Assembly (NCBI GenBank): GCA_963650485.1
Contig: CAVJLN010000003.1
Location: forward strand, 1-64,000
DNA length: 64,000 nt
Source: Suilimivivens sp963650485
GTDB taxonomy: Bacteria; Bacillota; Clostridia; Lachnospirales; Lachnospiraceae
Direction: 5' to 3'
The notes beneath the pieces were generated by a model. That model did not search any database. It had not been told where the DNA came from and was given only the letters and a program-made list of their open reading frames with translations. Shown one piece after another: positions 51,892 to 59,738 of the stretch (positions are counted from its first letter, which is position 1; each line of letters begins with the position of its first letter). A program made the position numbers and the translations under genes.

Positions 51892-54585
51892 ATGCTGAAC
51901 GGATATAAGGTGGTGGCGGTCTGCCTGACTAGGATTCAGGATGAGACTACTTATGAATTCCTGGATGCGCTTTATCAGACGGTCAAAGAGTCTGATTATC
52001 GTCTGCTGATTTTTAACAGCTTTTCGGATTTATATGATCAGGATATTTATGATGAGGGAGCAAAGTCCATTTATCAGTTGCTTAATTATGATTTGATTGA
52101 TGCGGTGATTATCAAGGCTGACACACTCAATGATCAGCGGGTAATCAAGCGTCTTACCACGAAAGCGAAGGAAAGAAAGATCCCGGTCATTCTGCTGCAT
52201 ATGAAGGAGGAGGGCTGCTATTCCATTGTTCCTTCGTATGAGGATGTTTTCAGCCAGTTAATAGAGCATGTCATCCGGGTTCATCATAAACGGAAGCTAT
52301 ATTTCCTGTCAGGAAGTCAGGGAGAGAGTAACTCGGTGTTTCGTGAGATGATTTTCCGGGAAACGCTGCGGGAATGCGGGATCGATCCGCAGACAGCCAA
52401 GGTTGCCTATGGAGAGTATTGGTATGGACCTGCAGAACGGGTCGTAGAAAACTGGATTCAGAGCGGAGATCTTCCGGAGGCCATTATCTGTGCGAATGAT
52501 TCCATGGCGGTTGCAGCCTGTAAGGTGTTGAAAAGACACCGCATTCGTGTGCCTGAGGATATCATTGTCACCGGCTTTGATGGTGTGTCAAGCTATCAGT
52601 TTCACAGCCCGGCGCTGTCTACGTGTAAGAGAACTCCATCGGTTCTGGCAGGTAAGTGCCGGGAAATGCTGACCAATATCCTCGAGCGAAAGAGACCGCC
52701 ATACCGGGATCTTGAGGAATATATGCTGACAATCCAGGAATCCTGTGGATGCCGGAAAAAGATATGTCCGGACTATCAGATGTGCGCAGATCGTTTAAGT
52801 GAGGCCATGTGGGATGCCCGCCTTCATGAAGAATTTATTCTTTCACAGGTGGAGCGTGTTGTTGAGACCATTGATATGGGAATTATCGGTAATAAACTGA
52901 ATTCCTTTATTCTTCCGAATTCCATGGTTGCATTAAACAGCGATTTCCTGACAGCAAACCGAAATAACACAAAGACGGATCCCGAGCAGCCGTTTGCGGA
53001 GGAGATGATCATTATTTCCTCACTGGACACCAATTTTGACAGGCATAGGTATGCACTGTATAAATCCGCAGAAATGTACCCACATCTGGAAGAGGCAGTC
53101 AGGGAGGATGTGATGTTTCTGTTCCAATCCATATATGTGGAGAACAATGTATGTGGATACTACATCGTGAAATCGAGAGAGCTATTGAAAAATGCGGGCA
53201 AGATACACCGTGTTTCCAAGGTGATGAATCTGGCGTTTAGCCTGATTATCAGCAGAATGCAGCAGGAGCATATGTCACACAGTTTGGAAGAAATGCAGTA
53301 TCAGGATTCGGTTACGGGAATCCTGAATCTGAAAGGTCTGATGAAGAAGATGAATGAACTGTATCCGGCCTGGAAGGAGCGTGCAATTGCCATATCTGTT
53401 TATAATATACCAAAGTATCAGTTTATTTATGAAAATTACGGGCTGAAGGATGTTGAGGAAATGGTGCAGCTTACCGCAGATGCTTTGCAGATGGCAAATC
53501 CGCCGGAAACAGCGGTCGCACGGATTACGGATGACAGCTTTTGTGTGATTAACGGTGCAGAAAATCAGGGAGTGGCTGGAGAGATCATTACGGATTCTGT
53601 TCGTGCCTTTTATCGTTTTATAGAAAGCTTTAACAAGACACCGGATAAGGAATACTATGTAGAGGTCAACTGTGGCTGTACAACAGCGGCAGCCGGCTGG
53701 AACAATGATATGAAGACCTACATTAAGGTTGCCACAGGAGAGCTTTATCGGAATCGTCTGAAGCAGGGTGGAGGACAGGCATTAAAGGAAAGAAAAACTG
53801 CGAAGGACACGTATGAGTTATTTGAAACCCTGTTGTCTGAGAACCTGTTTTATTATGTATTCCAGCCTATTGTCAGTGCGAAAACGGGTGAGATCTATGG
53901 ATATGAGGCACTGATGCGGACACCGAAGGAAATCAGTTTATGCCCGGATGAAATTCTGAACATTGCTAAGGAATACGGACGGCTATATGAGATTGAATAT
54001 GCAACATTTAATAATGTGCTGACTTATACAAATGAGCATATTGAGCTTTTTAAAGATAAATATGTTTTTATTAACAGTATTCCGGGACATTTCCTGAAGG
54101 GAGAGGATAAGGAACGGCTTGTAAAACGGTATTCCGATCTGCTTTCCCAATGTACCATAGAAATTACCGAACACGATGAGACAACGGCTGATGAGATCAG
54201 TCAGATTATGAATCTGACGAATCAGAAAGGGCCGTGTCAGTTTGCGGTAGATGATTATGGAACAGGATATTCCAATATTGTGAATCTGCTGCAGTACAAG
54301 CCGAATGTCATTAAGATTGACCGCTATCTGATCACAGAGATCCAGAATGATATCAATAAGCAGATGTTTGTGAAGAACACCGTGGAATTTGCTCAGCAGA
54401 ATCATATCCAGTGCCTTGCAGAGGGTGTTGAGACAAGGGAAGAACTGGAAGCGGTAATTTCTTATGGTGTGGATCTGATTCAGGGATATTACACGGCAAT
54501 GCCGTCCGAACAGGTTGTTTCAGAAATTGATCCGAAGATTGTGAAAGAAATCAAGGATGCTAACCATGACCGCACTGCGGAATAA
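51892..54585 (+). CDS. Soluble LacI-type sensor - degenerate GGDEF - EAL c-di-GMP phosphodiesterase
   Basis: 897 aa with no membrane segment or signal peptide. Residues 1-285 are a periplasmic-binding-type sensor fold as in LacI regulators (VTGFDGVSSYQFHSPALST near 225) but without HTH. A Cys cluster CGCRKKICPDYQMC follows near 285. The GGDEF domain (about 470-640) has lost its motif: the site reads RITDDSF, so no cyclase activity. The EAL domain (about 655-885) is intact: GYEALMRT, INSIPGH, EITEHDE, VDDYGTGYSN, IKIDR, LAEGVET and LIQGYY. It would hydrolyse c-di-GMP in response to a ligand, probably a sugar given its neighbours. ATG 51892 has AGGAAGGGG seven bases upstream, better than ATG 51874. 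Confidence 0.9.
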   Translation: MLNGYKVVAVCLTRIQDETTYEFLDALYQTVKESDYRLLIFNSFSDLYDQDIYDEGAKSIYQLLNYDLIDAVIIKADTLNDQRVIKRLTTKAKERKIPVILLHMKEEGCYSIVPSYEDVFSQLIEHVIRVHHKRKLYFLSGSQGESNSVFREMIFRETLRECGIDPQTAKVAYGEYWYGPAERVVENWIQSGDLPEAIICANDSMAVAACKVLKRHRIRVPEDIIVTGFDGVSSYQFHSPALSTCKRTPSVLAGKCREMLTNILERKRPPYRDLEEYMLTIQESCGCRKKICPDYQMCADRLSEAMWDARLHEEFILSQVERVVETIDMGIIGNKLNSFILPNSMVALNSDFLTANRNNTKTDPEQPFAEEMIIISSLDTNFDRHRYALYKSAEMYPHLEEAVREDVMFLFQSIYVENNVCGYYIVKSRELLKNAGKIHRVSKVMNLAFSLIISRMQQEHMSHSLEEMQYQDSVTGILNLKGLMKKMNELYPAWKERAIAISVYNIPKYQFIYENYGLKDVEEMVQLTADALQMANPPETAVARITDDSFCVINGAENQGVAGEIITDSVRAFYRFIESFNKTPDKEYYVEVNCGCTTAAAGWNNDMKTYIKVATGELYRNRLKQGGGQALKERKTAKDTYELFETLLSENLFYYVFQPIVSAKTGEIYGYEALMRTPKEISLCPDEILNIAKEYGRLYEIEYATFNNVLTYTNEHIELFKDKYVFINSIPGHFLKGEDKERLVKRYSDLLSQCTIEITEHDETTADEISQIMNLTNQKGPCQFAVDDYGTGYSNIVNLLQYKPNVIKIDRYLITEIQNDINKQMFVKNTVEFAQQNHIQCLAEGVETREELEAVISYGVDLIQGYYTAMPSEQVVSEIDPKIVKEIKDANHDRTAE

Positions 54586-54672
54586 CAGTTGAAAGACCAA
54601 CCTTTATTGAGGAAAAGATCCGGCTGTGATAAGATGACACATGGATCAATAGTAGTGGAGGTAACAGAAACG

Positions 54673-55857
54673 ATGATTAACGAACAATATAAGAAAATGC
54701 TGGAGGGAAAATCGGTCATCCGTCAGCTTTCCGAATTTGCAACAGCACGGGGAAAAGAGATTGGTTATGAGAATGTTTTTGATTACAGTCTTGGAAATCC
54801 GTCCGTGCCTGTTCCGGATGCATTTAATGAAGAGGTGGTTCATCTCATTCAGACCAAAAGCTCCATGGAGATTCACGGCTACAGTCCCAGTCTTGGAATT
54901 ACTTCGGTGAGAGAAAAGATTGCAGAATCCCTGAACCACAGATTTGGTATGGATTATAAAGCGACACATATTTTTCCGACCTCCGGTGCGGCAGGAGCGA
55001 TTGCACATGCGGTCCGCTGTGTGACGAAGCCGGGGGATGAGGTACTGACCTTTGCACCGTTCTTTCCGGAGTACAATCCCTATATCAATATGACGGGTGC
55101 AACGCTTAAGGTAGTACCGGCGAATACCGTAGATTTCCAGATTAATTTTGATAAGCTGGAGGAAATGCTGAATGAAAAGACGGCAGCAGTCCTTATTAAT
55201 ACTCCGAACAATCCGTCCGGTGTGGTATACAGTGCAGCAACCTTACAGAAGCTTGCAGACCTTCTATATGCAAAGCAGAAGGAATATGGACATGATATCT
55301 TTCTGATTTCCGATGAACCGTATCGTGAGATTGTGTTTGCGGGAGTAGAAGCGCCTTATGTATCGAAATTCTATGACAATACATTATCCTGCTATTCCTA
55401 CTCGAAGTCCTTATCCCTGCCGGGAGAACGTATCGGATATGTGGCGGCAAATCCCAGATGCACGGATGCAGAACTGATCAGTGCAATCTGTGCACAGATT
55501 TCAAGGGGAATCGGACACAACTGTCCTTCCTCGATTATTCAGCTTGCCGTTTCCAAAGTGGTGGATATGACCTCGGATATGTCCGTTTATGAAACGAATA
55601 TGAACCTGTTATACAATGAGCTGACAAGTCTTGGATTTGAGTGTGTGAAGCCGGGCGGAACCTTTTATATCTTCCCGAAAGCGCTCGAAGAGGATGCGGT
55701 AGCATTCAGCCAAAAGGCATTAAAATACGATCTGATTCTGGTTCCTTCCGACAGCTTCGGGGTTCCCGGATATTTCCGAATGGCTTACTGCATTGATACC
55801 GAGAAGGTAGAACGTTCTCTGGAAGCACTTCGCAGGTTTGTAAAGGAAAATTACTAA
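54673..55857 (+). CDS. PLP-dependent class I/II aminotransferase
   Basis: 394 aa, fold type I. SLGNPSVPVPDAF at the N-terminus, NTPNNPSGVVYS near residue 180, SDEPYREIVF near 210 and the PLP lysine in YSYSKSLSLPGERIGY near 240. It resembles aspartate- or aromatic-type aminotransferases that carry the unusual SYSKSLSLPGERIG site; the amino acid specificity is open. ATG 54673 has GGAGG 11 bases before; longer starts (54634, TTG 54589) add no conserved sequence. Probably cotranscribed with the EAL gene that ends 87 nt upstream. Confidence 0.88.
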   Translation: MINEQYKKMLEGKSVIRQLSEFATARGKEIGYENVFDYSLGNPSVPVPDAFNEEVVHLIQTKSSMEIHGYSPSLGITSVREKIAESLNHRFGMDYKATHIFPTSGAAGAIAHAVRCVTKPGDEVLTFAPFFPEYNPYINMTGATLKVVPANTVDFQINFDKLEEMLNEKTAAVLINTPNNPSGVVYSAATLQKLADLLYAKQKEYGHDIFLISDEPYREIVFAGVEAPYVSKFYDNTLSCYSYSKSLSLPGERIGYVAANPRCTDAELISAICAQISRGIGHNCPSSIIQLAVSKVVDMTSDMSVYETNMNLLYNELTSLGFECVKPGGTFYIFPKALEEDAVAFSQKALKYDLILVPSDSFGVPGYFRMAYCIDTEKVERSLEALRRFVKENY

Positions 55858-55983
55858 AACAGATTCCGCAGGGAAAGCTTGCGTGAAATCAGGTTTTCAG
55901 GAATATCTGACAGGAAGATCATCATATGGATAGTAAGAAGTATGATCGGAGAGAAAAGCAATTTTGAGAGGAAGTAAGAGATC

Positions 55984-56841
55984 ATGATCGAAATTTTAAA
56001 AGCAATTCTGTTTGGTATTGTAGAGGGCATTACGGAGTGGCTTCCGATCAGCAGTACCGGACATATGATTCTGCTGAATGAAATTGTGTCCCTCAGTGTA
56101 TCGGAAGAATTTTACAGCATGTTTGAAGTAGTGATCCAGCTTGGAGCAATCCTTGCCGTTGTGATTCTGTTCTGGAATCAGATCTGGCCCTTTGGAAAGA
56201 AGAATAACAAAGAGCCGCTGGCAAAGGACGGAATCGGAGCCTTTGTGAAATGGGATATTTTCAAGCTCTGGTTTCACATTCTGGTATCCTGTGTACCGGC
56301 AGCCATAGTGGGACTGCTCTTTGATGCACAGCTTGAAGCACTGTTTTATAATTATCAGACGGTAGCAATTATGCTGATCCTGTTTGGTATTGCATTTATT
56401 GTGATTGAAAATTATCATAAAGGAAAGAAGGCAAAGGTGACAACCCTGGCCGGAATTGACTATAAGCTTGCATTCTGGATCGGAATGTTCCAGCTGATAG
56501 CAGCTGTTTTCCCGGGAACCTCACGTTCGGGGGCGACCATTGTCGGAGCACTGCTGCTTGGAGTGTCCAGAACGGTTGCAGCAGAATACACCTTCTTCCT
56601 TGCCATTCCGGTTATGTTCGGAGCCAGTCTCTTAAAGGGCGTTAAGTTCCTTGCAAGCGCATCCATGACTTCTATGGAGGGAGCAATTCTTGCAGTTGGA
56701 ATGTTTGTTGCATTCGTGGTATCCTTCTTCGTAATCAAGTTCCTGCTCGGCTATATTAAGAAGCATGACTTCAAGGTGTTTGGATATTACCGGATTGCAC
56801 TTGGCATTATCGTAATACTTTTCTTCCTGATCAGAGGGTAA
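55984..56841 (+). CDS. uppP: Undecaprenyl-diphosphatase (UppP/BacA)
   Basis: 285 aa, about eight spans. FGIVEGITEWLPISSTGHMIL near the start (first motif, cited as residues 10-29 region) and PGTSRSGATIVGALLLG near 178 are the two active-site motifs with Glu, Ser and Arg. It recycles undecaprenyl pyrophosphate for cell wall synthesis, and extra copies confer bacitracin resistance. GAGAGGAAG upstream. The TAA stop lies inside a GGTAA...TTACC palindrome (56837-56859). Confidence 0.95.
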   Translation: MIEILKAILFGIVEGITEWLPISSTGHMILLNEIVSLSVSEEFYSMFEVVIQLGAILAVVILFWNQIWPFGKKNNKEPLAKDGIGAFVKWDIFKLWFHILVSCVPAAIVGLLFDAQLEALFYNYQTVAIMLILFGIAFIVIENYHKGKKAKVTTLAGIDYKLAFWIGMFQLIAAVFPGTSRSGATIVGALLLGVSRTVAAEYTFFLAIPVMFGASLLKGVKFLASASMTSMEGAILAVGMFVAFVVSFFVIKFLLGYIKKHDFKVFGYYRIALGIIVILFFLIRG

Positions 56842-56859
56842 AACGGCTGAACTGTTACC
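56837..56859. repeat. Degenerate palindromic repeat over the uppP stop
   Basis: GGTAAAACGGCTGAACTGTTACC has matching GGTAA/TTACC ends and the GAACTGTTAC arm of the short class. The stop TAA of uppP is at 56839-56841 within the left arm. Confidence 0.55.
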
Positions 56860-56887
56860 AAAAGAGCTGCTGTTTGTCGCAGAAATG

Positions 56888-56916
56888 TTGACAAGCATGG
56901 GCTTATGGTGTATGCT
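56888..56916 (+). promoter_or_regulatory. Promoter of the histone-like protein gene
   Basis: TTGACA (56888-56893), 17-nt spacer, TATGCT (56911-56916). The leader is about 65 nt long and ends with AAAGGAG before ATG 56987. Confidence 0.6.
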
Positions 56917-56986
56917 CCAACATAAGGAAGTGCTTATTTCGGTAATGTTGGGGGAAGTCAGGTTGAGATAGTGAAAGGAGTTAGTC

Positions 56987-57427
56987 ATGGCAGAAGTAAA
57001 GAAAGCAACAGCAAAAGTAGTTGCTAAGGTACCGGCTGAAGAGAAAAAGGTGGAAGTTAAGGCAGCAGAGGTAAAAGCATCCGAAGTTAAGGCAGAAGTT
57101 AAGAAAGAGGCAGTTAAGAAGACGCCCGCTGCTAAGAAAGCACCTGCTAAGAAGGCACCCGCAGCTAAGAAAGAAACCGTTAAGAAGGAAACAGTTAAAA
57201 AGGCACCCGCTGCTAAGAAACCCGTTGTAAAAGAAGAAGTAAACTTCCAGTTCAGTGGAAAATCTTATACTTCCGATGATCTTATCAGAATTACCAAGGA
57301 TGTATGGAAATATGATTTAAATGGTAAGGAAGAGGATGTAAAGAGCATTGAACTTTATGTGAAACCTGAAGAGAACACCGCTTATTATGTAATTAATGGC
57401 GATGTAACAGGAAGCTTCTTTATCTAA
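56987..57427 (+). CDS. Lys/Ala/Pro-rich histone H1-like protein with C-terminal DUF6465-type domain
   Basis: 146 aa. Residues 1-82 are a low-complexity tail of Lys, Ala, Pro, Val and Glu with repeated KKAPAAKK and AEVKA units, like histone H1 C-termini. Residues about 83-146 form a small ordered domain (FQFSGKSYTSDDLIRI, LYVKPEENTAYYVING) that fits the DUF6465 family as I remember it. It could bind DNA or another polyanion through the tail; the function is unknown. It has its own promoter, RBS AAAGGAG and terminator, so it is monocistronic. Strong signals suggest high expression. Confidence 0.85.
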   Translation: MAEVKKATAKVVAKVPAEEKKVEVKAAEVKASEVKAEVKKEAVKKTPAAKKAPAKKAPAAKKETVKKETVKKAPAAKKPVVKEEVNFQFSGKSYTSDDLIRITKDVWKYDLNGKEEDVKSIELYVKPEENTAYYVINGDVTGSFFI

Positions 57428-57465
57428 GCATCCCAACTTGAAAAGATATACACAAGTAAGTAAGA

Positions 57466-57504
57466 AAGAGCCGCTGCATTAGTATACGCTAAGCAACGGC
57501 TCTT
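57466..57504 (+). terminator. Terminator after the histone-like gene
   Basis: AAGAGCCG pairs with CGGCTCTT (8 bp) around a 23-nt loop that can form further GC pairs; ATTTACC follows. Confidence 0.75.
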
Positions 57505-57570
57505 ATTTACCATTCATTACAGAACAGACATTCGATTTCACTCTGTACAATTTATTATGGGAATGATATA

Positions 57571-57719
57571 ATGAGCCTCAGAGAAAACCAAGCGACTCCG
57601 AAGGAGGCATTTGGTTTTCTGGGCTCATTAACGAGCAAATATGCTGCGAAGCAGGATGAGAAGCACGAAGTGCGGATTTGCGAGTGATATGTAAAATGAG
57701 CCTCAGAGAAAACCAAGCG
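57571..57719. repeat. Composite repeat element upstream of uvrB
   Basis: A 24-bp direct repeat (57571-57594 and 57696-57719, beginning ATGAGCCTCAGAG and ending AACCAAGCG) brackets about 100 bp of nested hairpins. ATGAGCC..AGAAAACCAA pairs with TTGGTTTTCT..GGGCTCAT, then GCAAAT/ATTTGC, TGC..GCA and GCAC-GAA-GTGC stems follow. The second copy ends one base before the GGGAG that serves uvrB. It looks like a small mobile or regulatory element, unrelated to the GTAAC family. Confidence 0.7.
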
Positions 57720-57729
57720 GGAGTATTTT

Positions 57730-59733
57730 ATGGATCATTTTAAGTTAGTATCAGAATATCAGCCGACCGGTGATCAGCCACAGGCGATTGCGGAGCTGGT
57801 GAAGGGATTTCAGGAGGGAAACCAGTTTGAAACGCTGTTGGGTGTGACCGGCTCCGGGAAGACCTTTACCATGGCAAACGTAATTGCTGCACTGAATAAG
57901 CCGACGCTGGTGATTGCACATAATAAGACACTGGCAGGGCAGTTATATGGAGAATTCAAGGAATTCTTTCCGGAGAATGCCGTGGAGTATTTTGTGTCCT
58001 ACTACGATTACTATCAGCCGGAGGCGTATGTTCCTTCGTCGGATACCTATATTGCGAAGGATTCTTCCATTAATGATGAAATTGATAAATTAAGGCTGTC
58101 TGCGACGGCATCTCTTTCTGAGAGAAAGGATGTTGTGGTAGTAGCGAGTGTATCCTGTATTTATGGTCTGGGTTCCCCGGATGACTATCAGGATATGATG
58201 GTGTCTCTGCGTCCGGGAATGAGTAAGGATCGGGATCAGGTCATTAAAGAATTGATTGATATCCGGTATGACCGGAACGATATGGATCTGGAACGAAGCT
58301 GCTTCCGAGTCCGGGGTGATGTGCTCGAGATTTATCCGGCACAGGGCGGCGATTATCTGATCCGGGTAGAATTTTTTGGAGATGAAATCGACCGCATTAC
58401 AGAGGTTGAACCTTTAAGTGGTAAGGTACATGCATCGTTACAGCATATTACCATTTTCCCGGCATCGCACTATGTCGTACCGCAGGAGAAGATTAACAAA
58501 GCCTGTGAAGCACTGGAGGAAGAGCTGGAAGATCGGGTGCGCTTTTTCAAGAGCGAGGATAAGCTTCTGGAAGCACAGCGTATTTCCGAAAGGACAAATT
58601 TTGATATTGAGATGCTTCGTGAGACCGGCTTCTGCTCGGGAATTGAGAACTATTCGCGTCACTTAAACGGTATGCGGGAGGGCGAACCACCGCATACCCT
58701 GTTAGACTATTTCAAGGATGATTTTCTCATTATTATTGATGAGTCCCATATTACGATCCCACAGATCGGGGCGATGTATGTCGGGGACCGTTCGAGGAAA
58801 ATGACTCTTGTGGATTATGGTTTCCGACTGCCATCGGCACTGGATAACCGGCCATTGAATTTTGGAGAATTCGAGCAGCATATTGACCAGATGCTGTTCG
58901 TGTCTGCAACCCCTTCCACATATGAGGAAGAGCATGAACTGCTGCGTACAGAGCAGATTATCCGGCCGACAGGACTATTGGATCCGGAAATTTTTGTCCG
59001 CCCGGTAGAAGGTCAGATTGATGATCTGATTTCAGAGATCCGGAGGGAAACGGAGAAGCACAATAAGGTTCTGGTAACGACGCTCACGAAGCGGATGGCA
59101 GAGGACCTGACCGATTATATGAAGGATGTGGGAATTCGTGTGAAGTACCTGCATTCCGATATTGATACCCTGGAACGGGCACAGATCATCCGGGATATGC
59201 GCCTTGATGTGTTTGATGTGCTGGTTGGTATTAACCTTCTGCGTGAGGGACTGGATATTCCGGAGATTTCCCTTGTTGCAATTCTCGATGCGGATAAGGA
59301 AGGCTTCCTGCGTTCCGAAACATCCCTGATTCAGACGGTTGGACGTGCCGCGCGTAACGCAGAGGGACATGTTATCATGTATGCCGATCATATGACGGAT
59401 TCCATGAGGGCGGCAATCGAGGAGACCGGCCGTCGTCGAACCATCCAGCAGAAGTATAATGAGGAACATCATATTACACCACAGACGATTAAAAAGGCAG
59501 TCCGCGACCTTATCAGTATTTCCAAGACGATTGCCAAGGAAGAGATCCAGTTTGAGAAGGATCCGGAATCCATGAGTGCGGATGAATTGAAGAAGCTGAT
59601 TGCCAAGGTGGAGAAGCAGATGCGCAAGGCGGCAGCCGATCTGAATTTCGAGGCAGCAGCCGAGCTTCGTGATAAGATGGTAGAGCTTAAGATGAAGCTC
59701 CAGGAGATCGAGAGAGAGAAGGAAAAGGAGTAA
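57730..59733 (+). CDS. uvrB: UvrABC system protein B
   Basis: 667 aa, of normal length. Helicase motif I LLGVTGSGKTFTMAN near residue 38, the beta-hairpin YYDYYQPEAYVPSSDTYI near 92, motif II IIIDESH near 335, motif VI QTVGRAARN near 540, and the C-terminal UVR domain (LNFEAAAELRDKMVELK) that binds UvrC. Damage verification in nucleotide excision repair. GGGAG lies eight bases before the ATG, directly after a repeat. uvrA follows after 5 nt. Confidence 0.97.
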   Translation: MDHFKLVSEYQPTGDQPQAIAELVKGFQEGNQFETLLGVTGSGKTFTMANVIAALNKPTLVIAHNKTLAGQLYGEFKEFFPENAVEYFVSYYDYYQPEAYVPSSDTYIAKDSSINDEIDKLRLSATASLSERKDVVVVASVSCIYGLGSPDDYQDMMVSLRPGMSKDRDQVIKELIDIRYDRNDMDLERSCFRVRGDVLEIYPAQGGDYLIRVEFFGDEIDRITEVEPLSGKVHASLQHITIFPASHYVVPQEKINKACEALEEELEDRVRFFKSEDKLLEAQRISERTNFDIEMLRETGFCSGIENYSRHLNGMREGEPPHTLLDYFKDDFLIIIDESHITIPQIGAMYVGDRSRKMTLVDYGFRLPSALDNRPLNFGEFEQHIDQMLFVSATPSTYEEEHELLRTEQIIRPTGLLDPEIFVRPVEGQIDDLISEIRRETEKHNKVLVTTLTKRMAEDLTDYMKDVGIRVKYLHSDIDTLERAQIIRDMRLDVFDVLVGINLLREGLDIPEISLVAILDADKEGFLRSETSLIQTVGRAARNAEGHVIMYADHMTDSMRAAIEETGRRRTIQQKYNEEHHITPQTIKKAVRDLISISKTIAKEEIQFEKDPESMSADELKKLIAKVEKQMRKAAADLNFEAAAELRDKMVELKMKLQEIEREKEKE

Positions 59734-59738
59734 GAACC

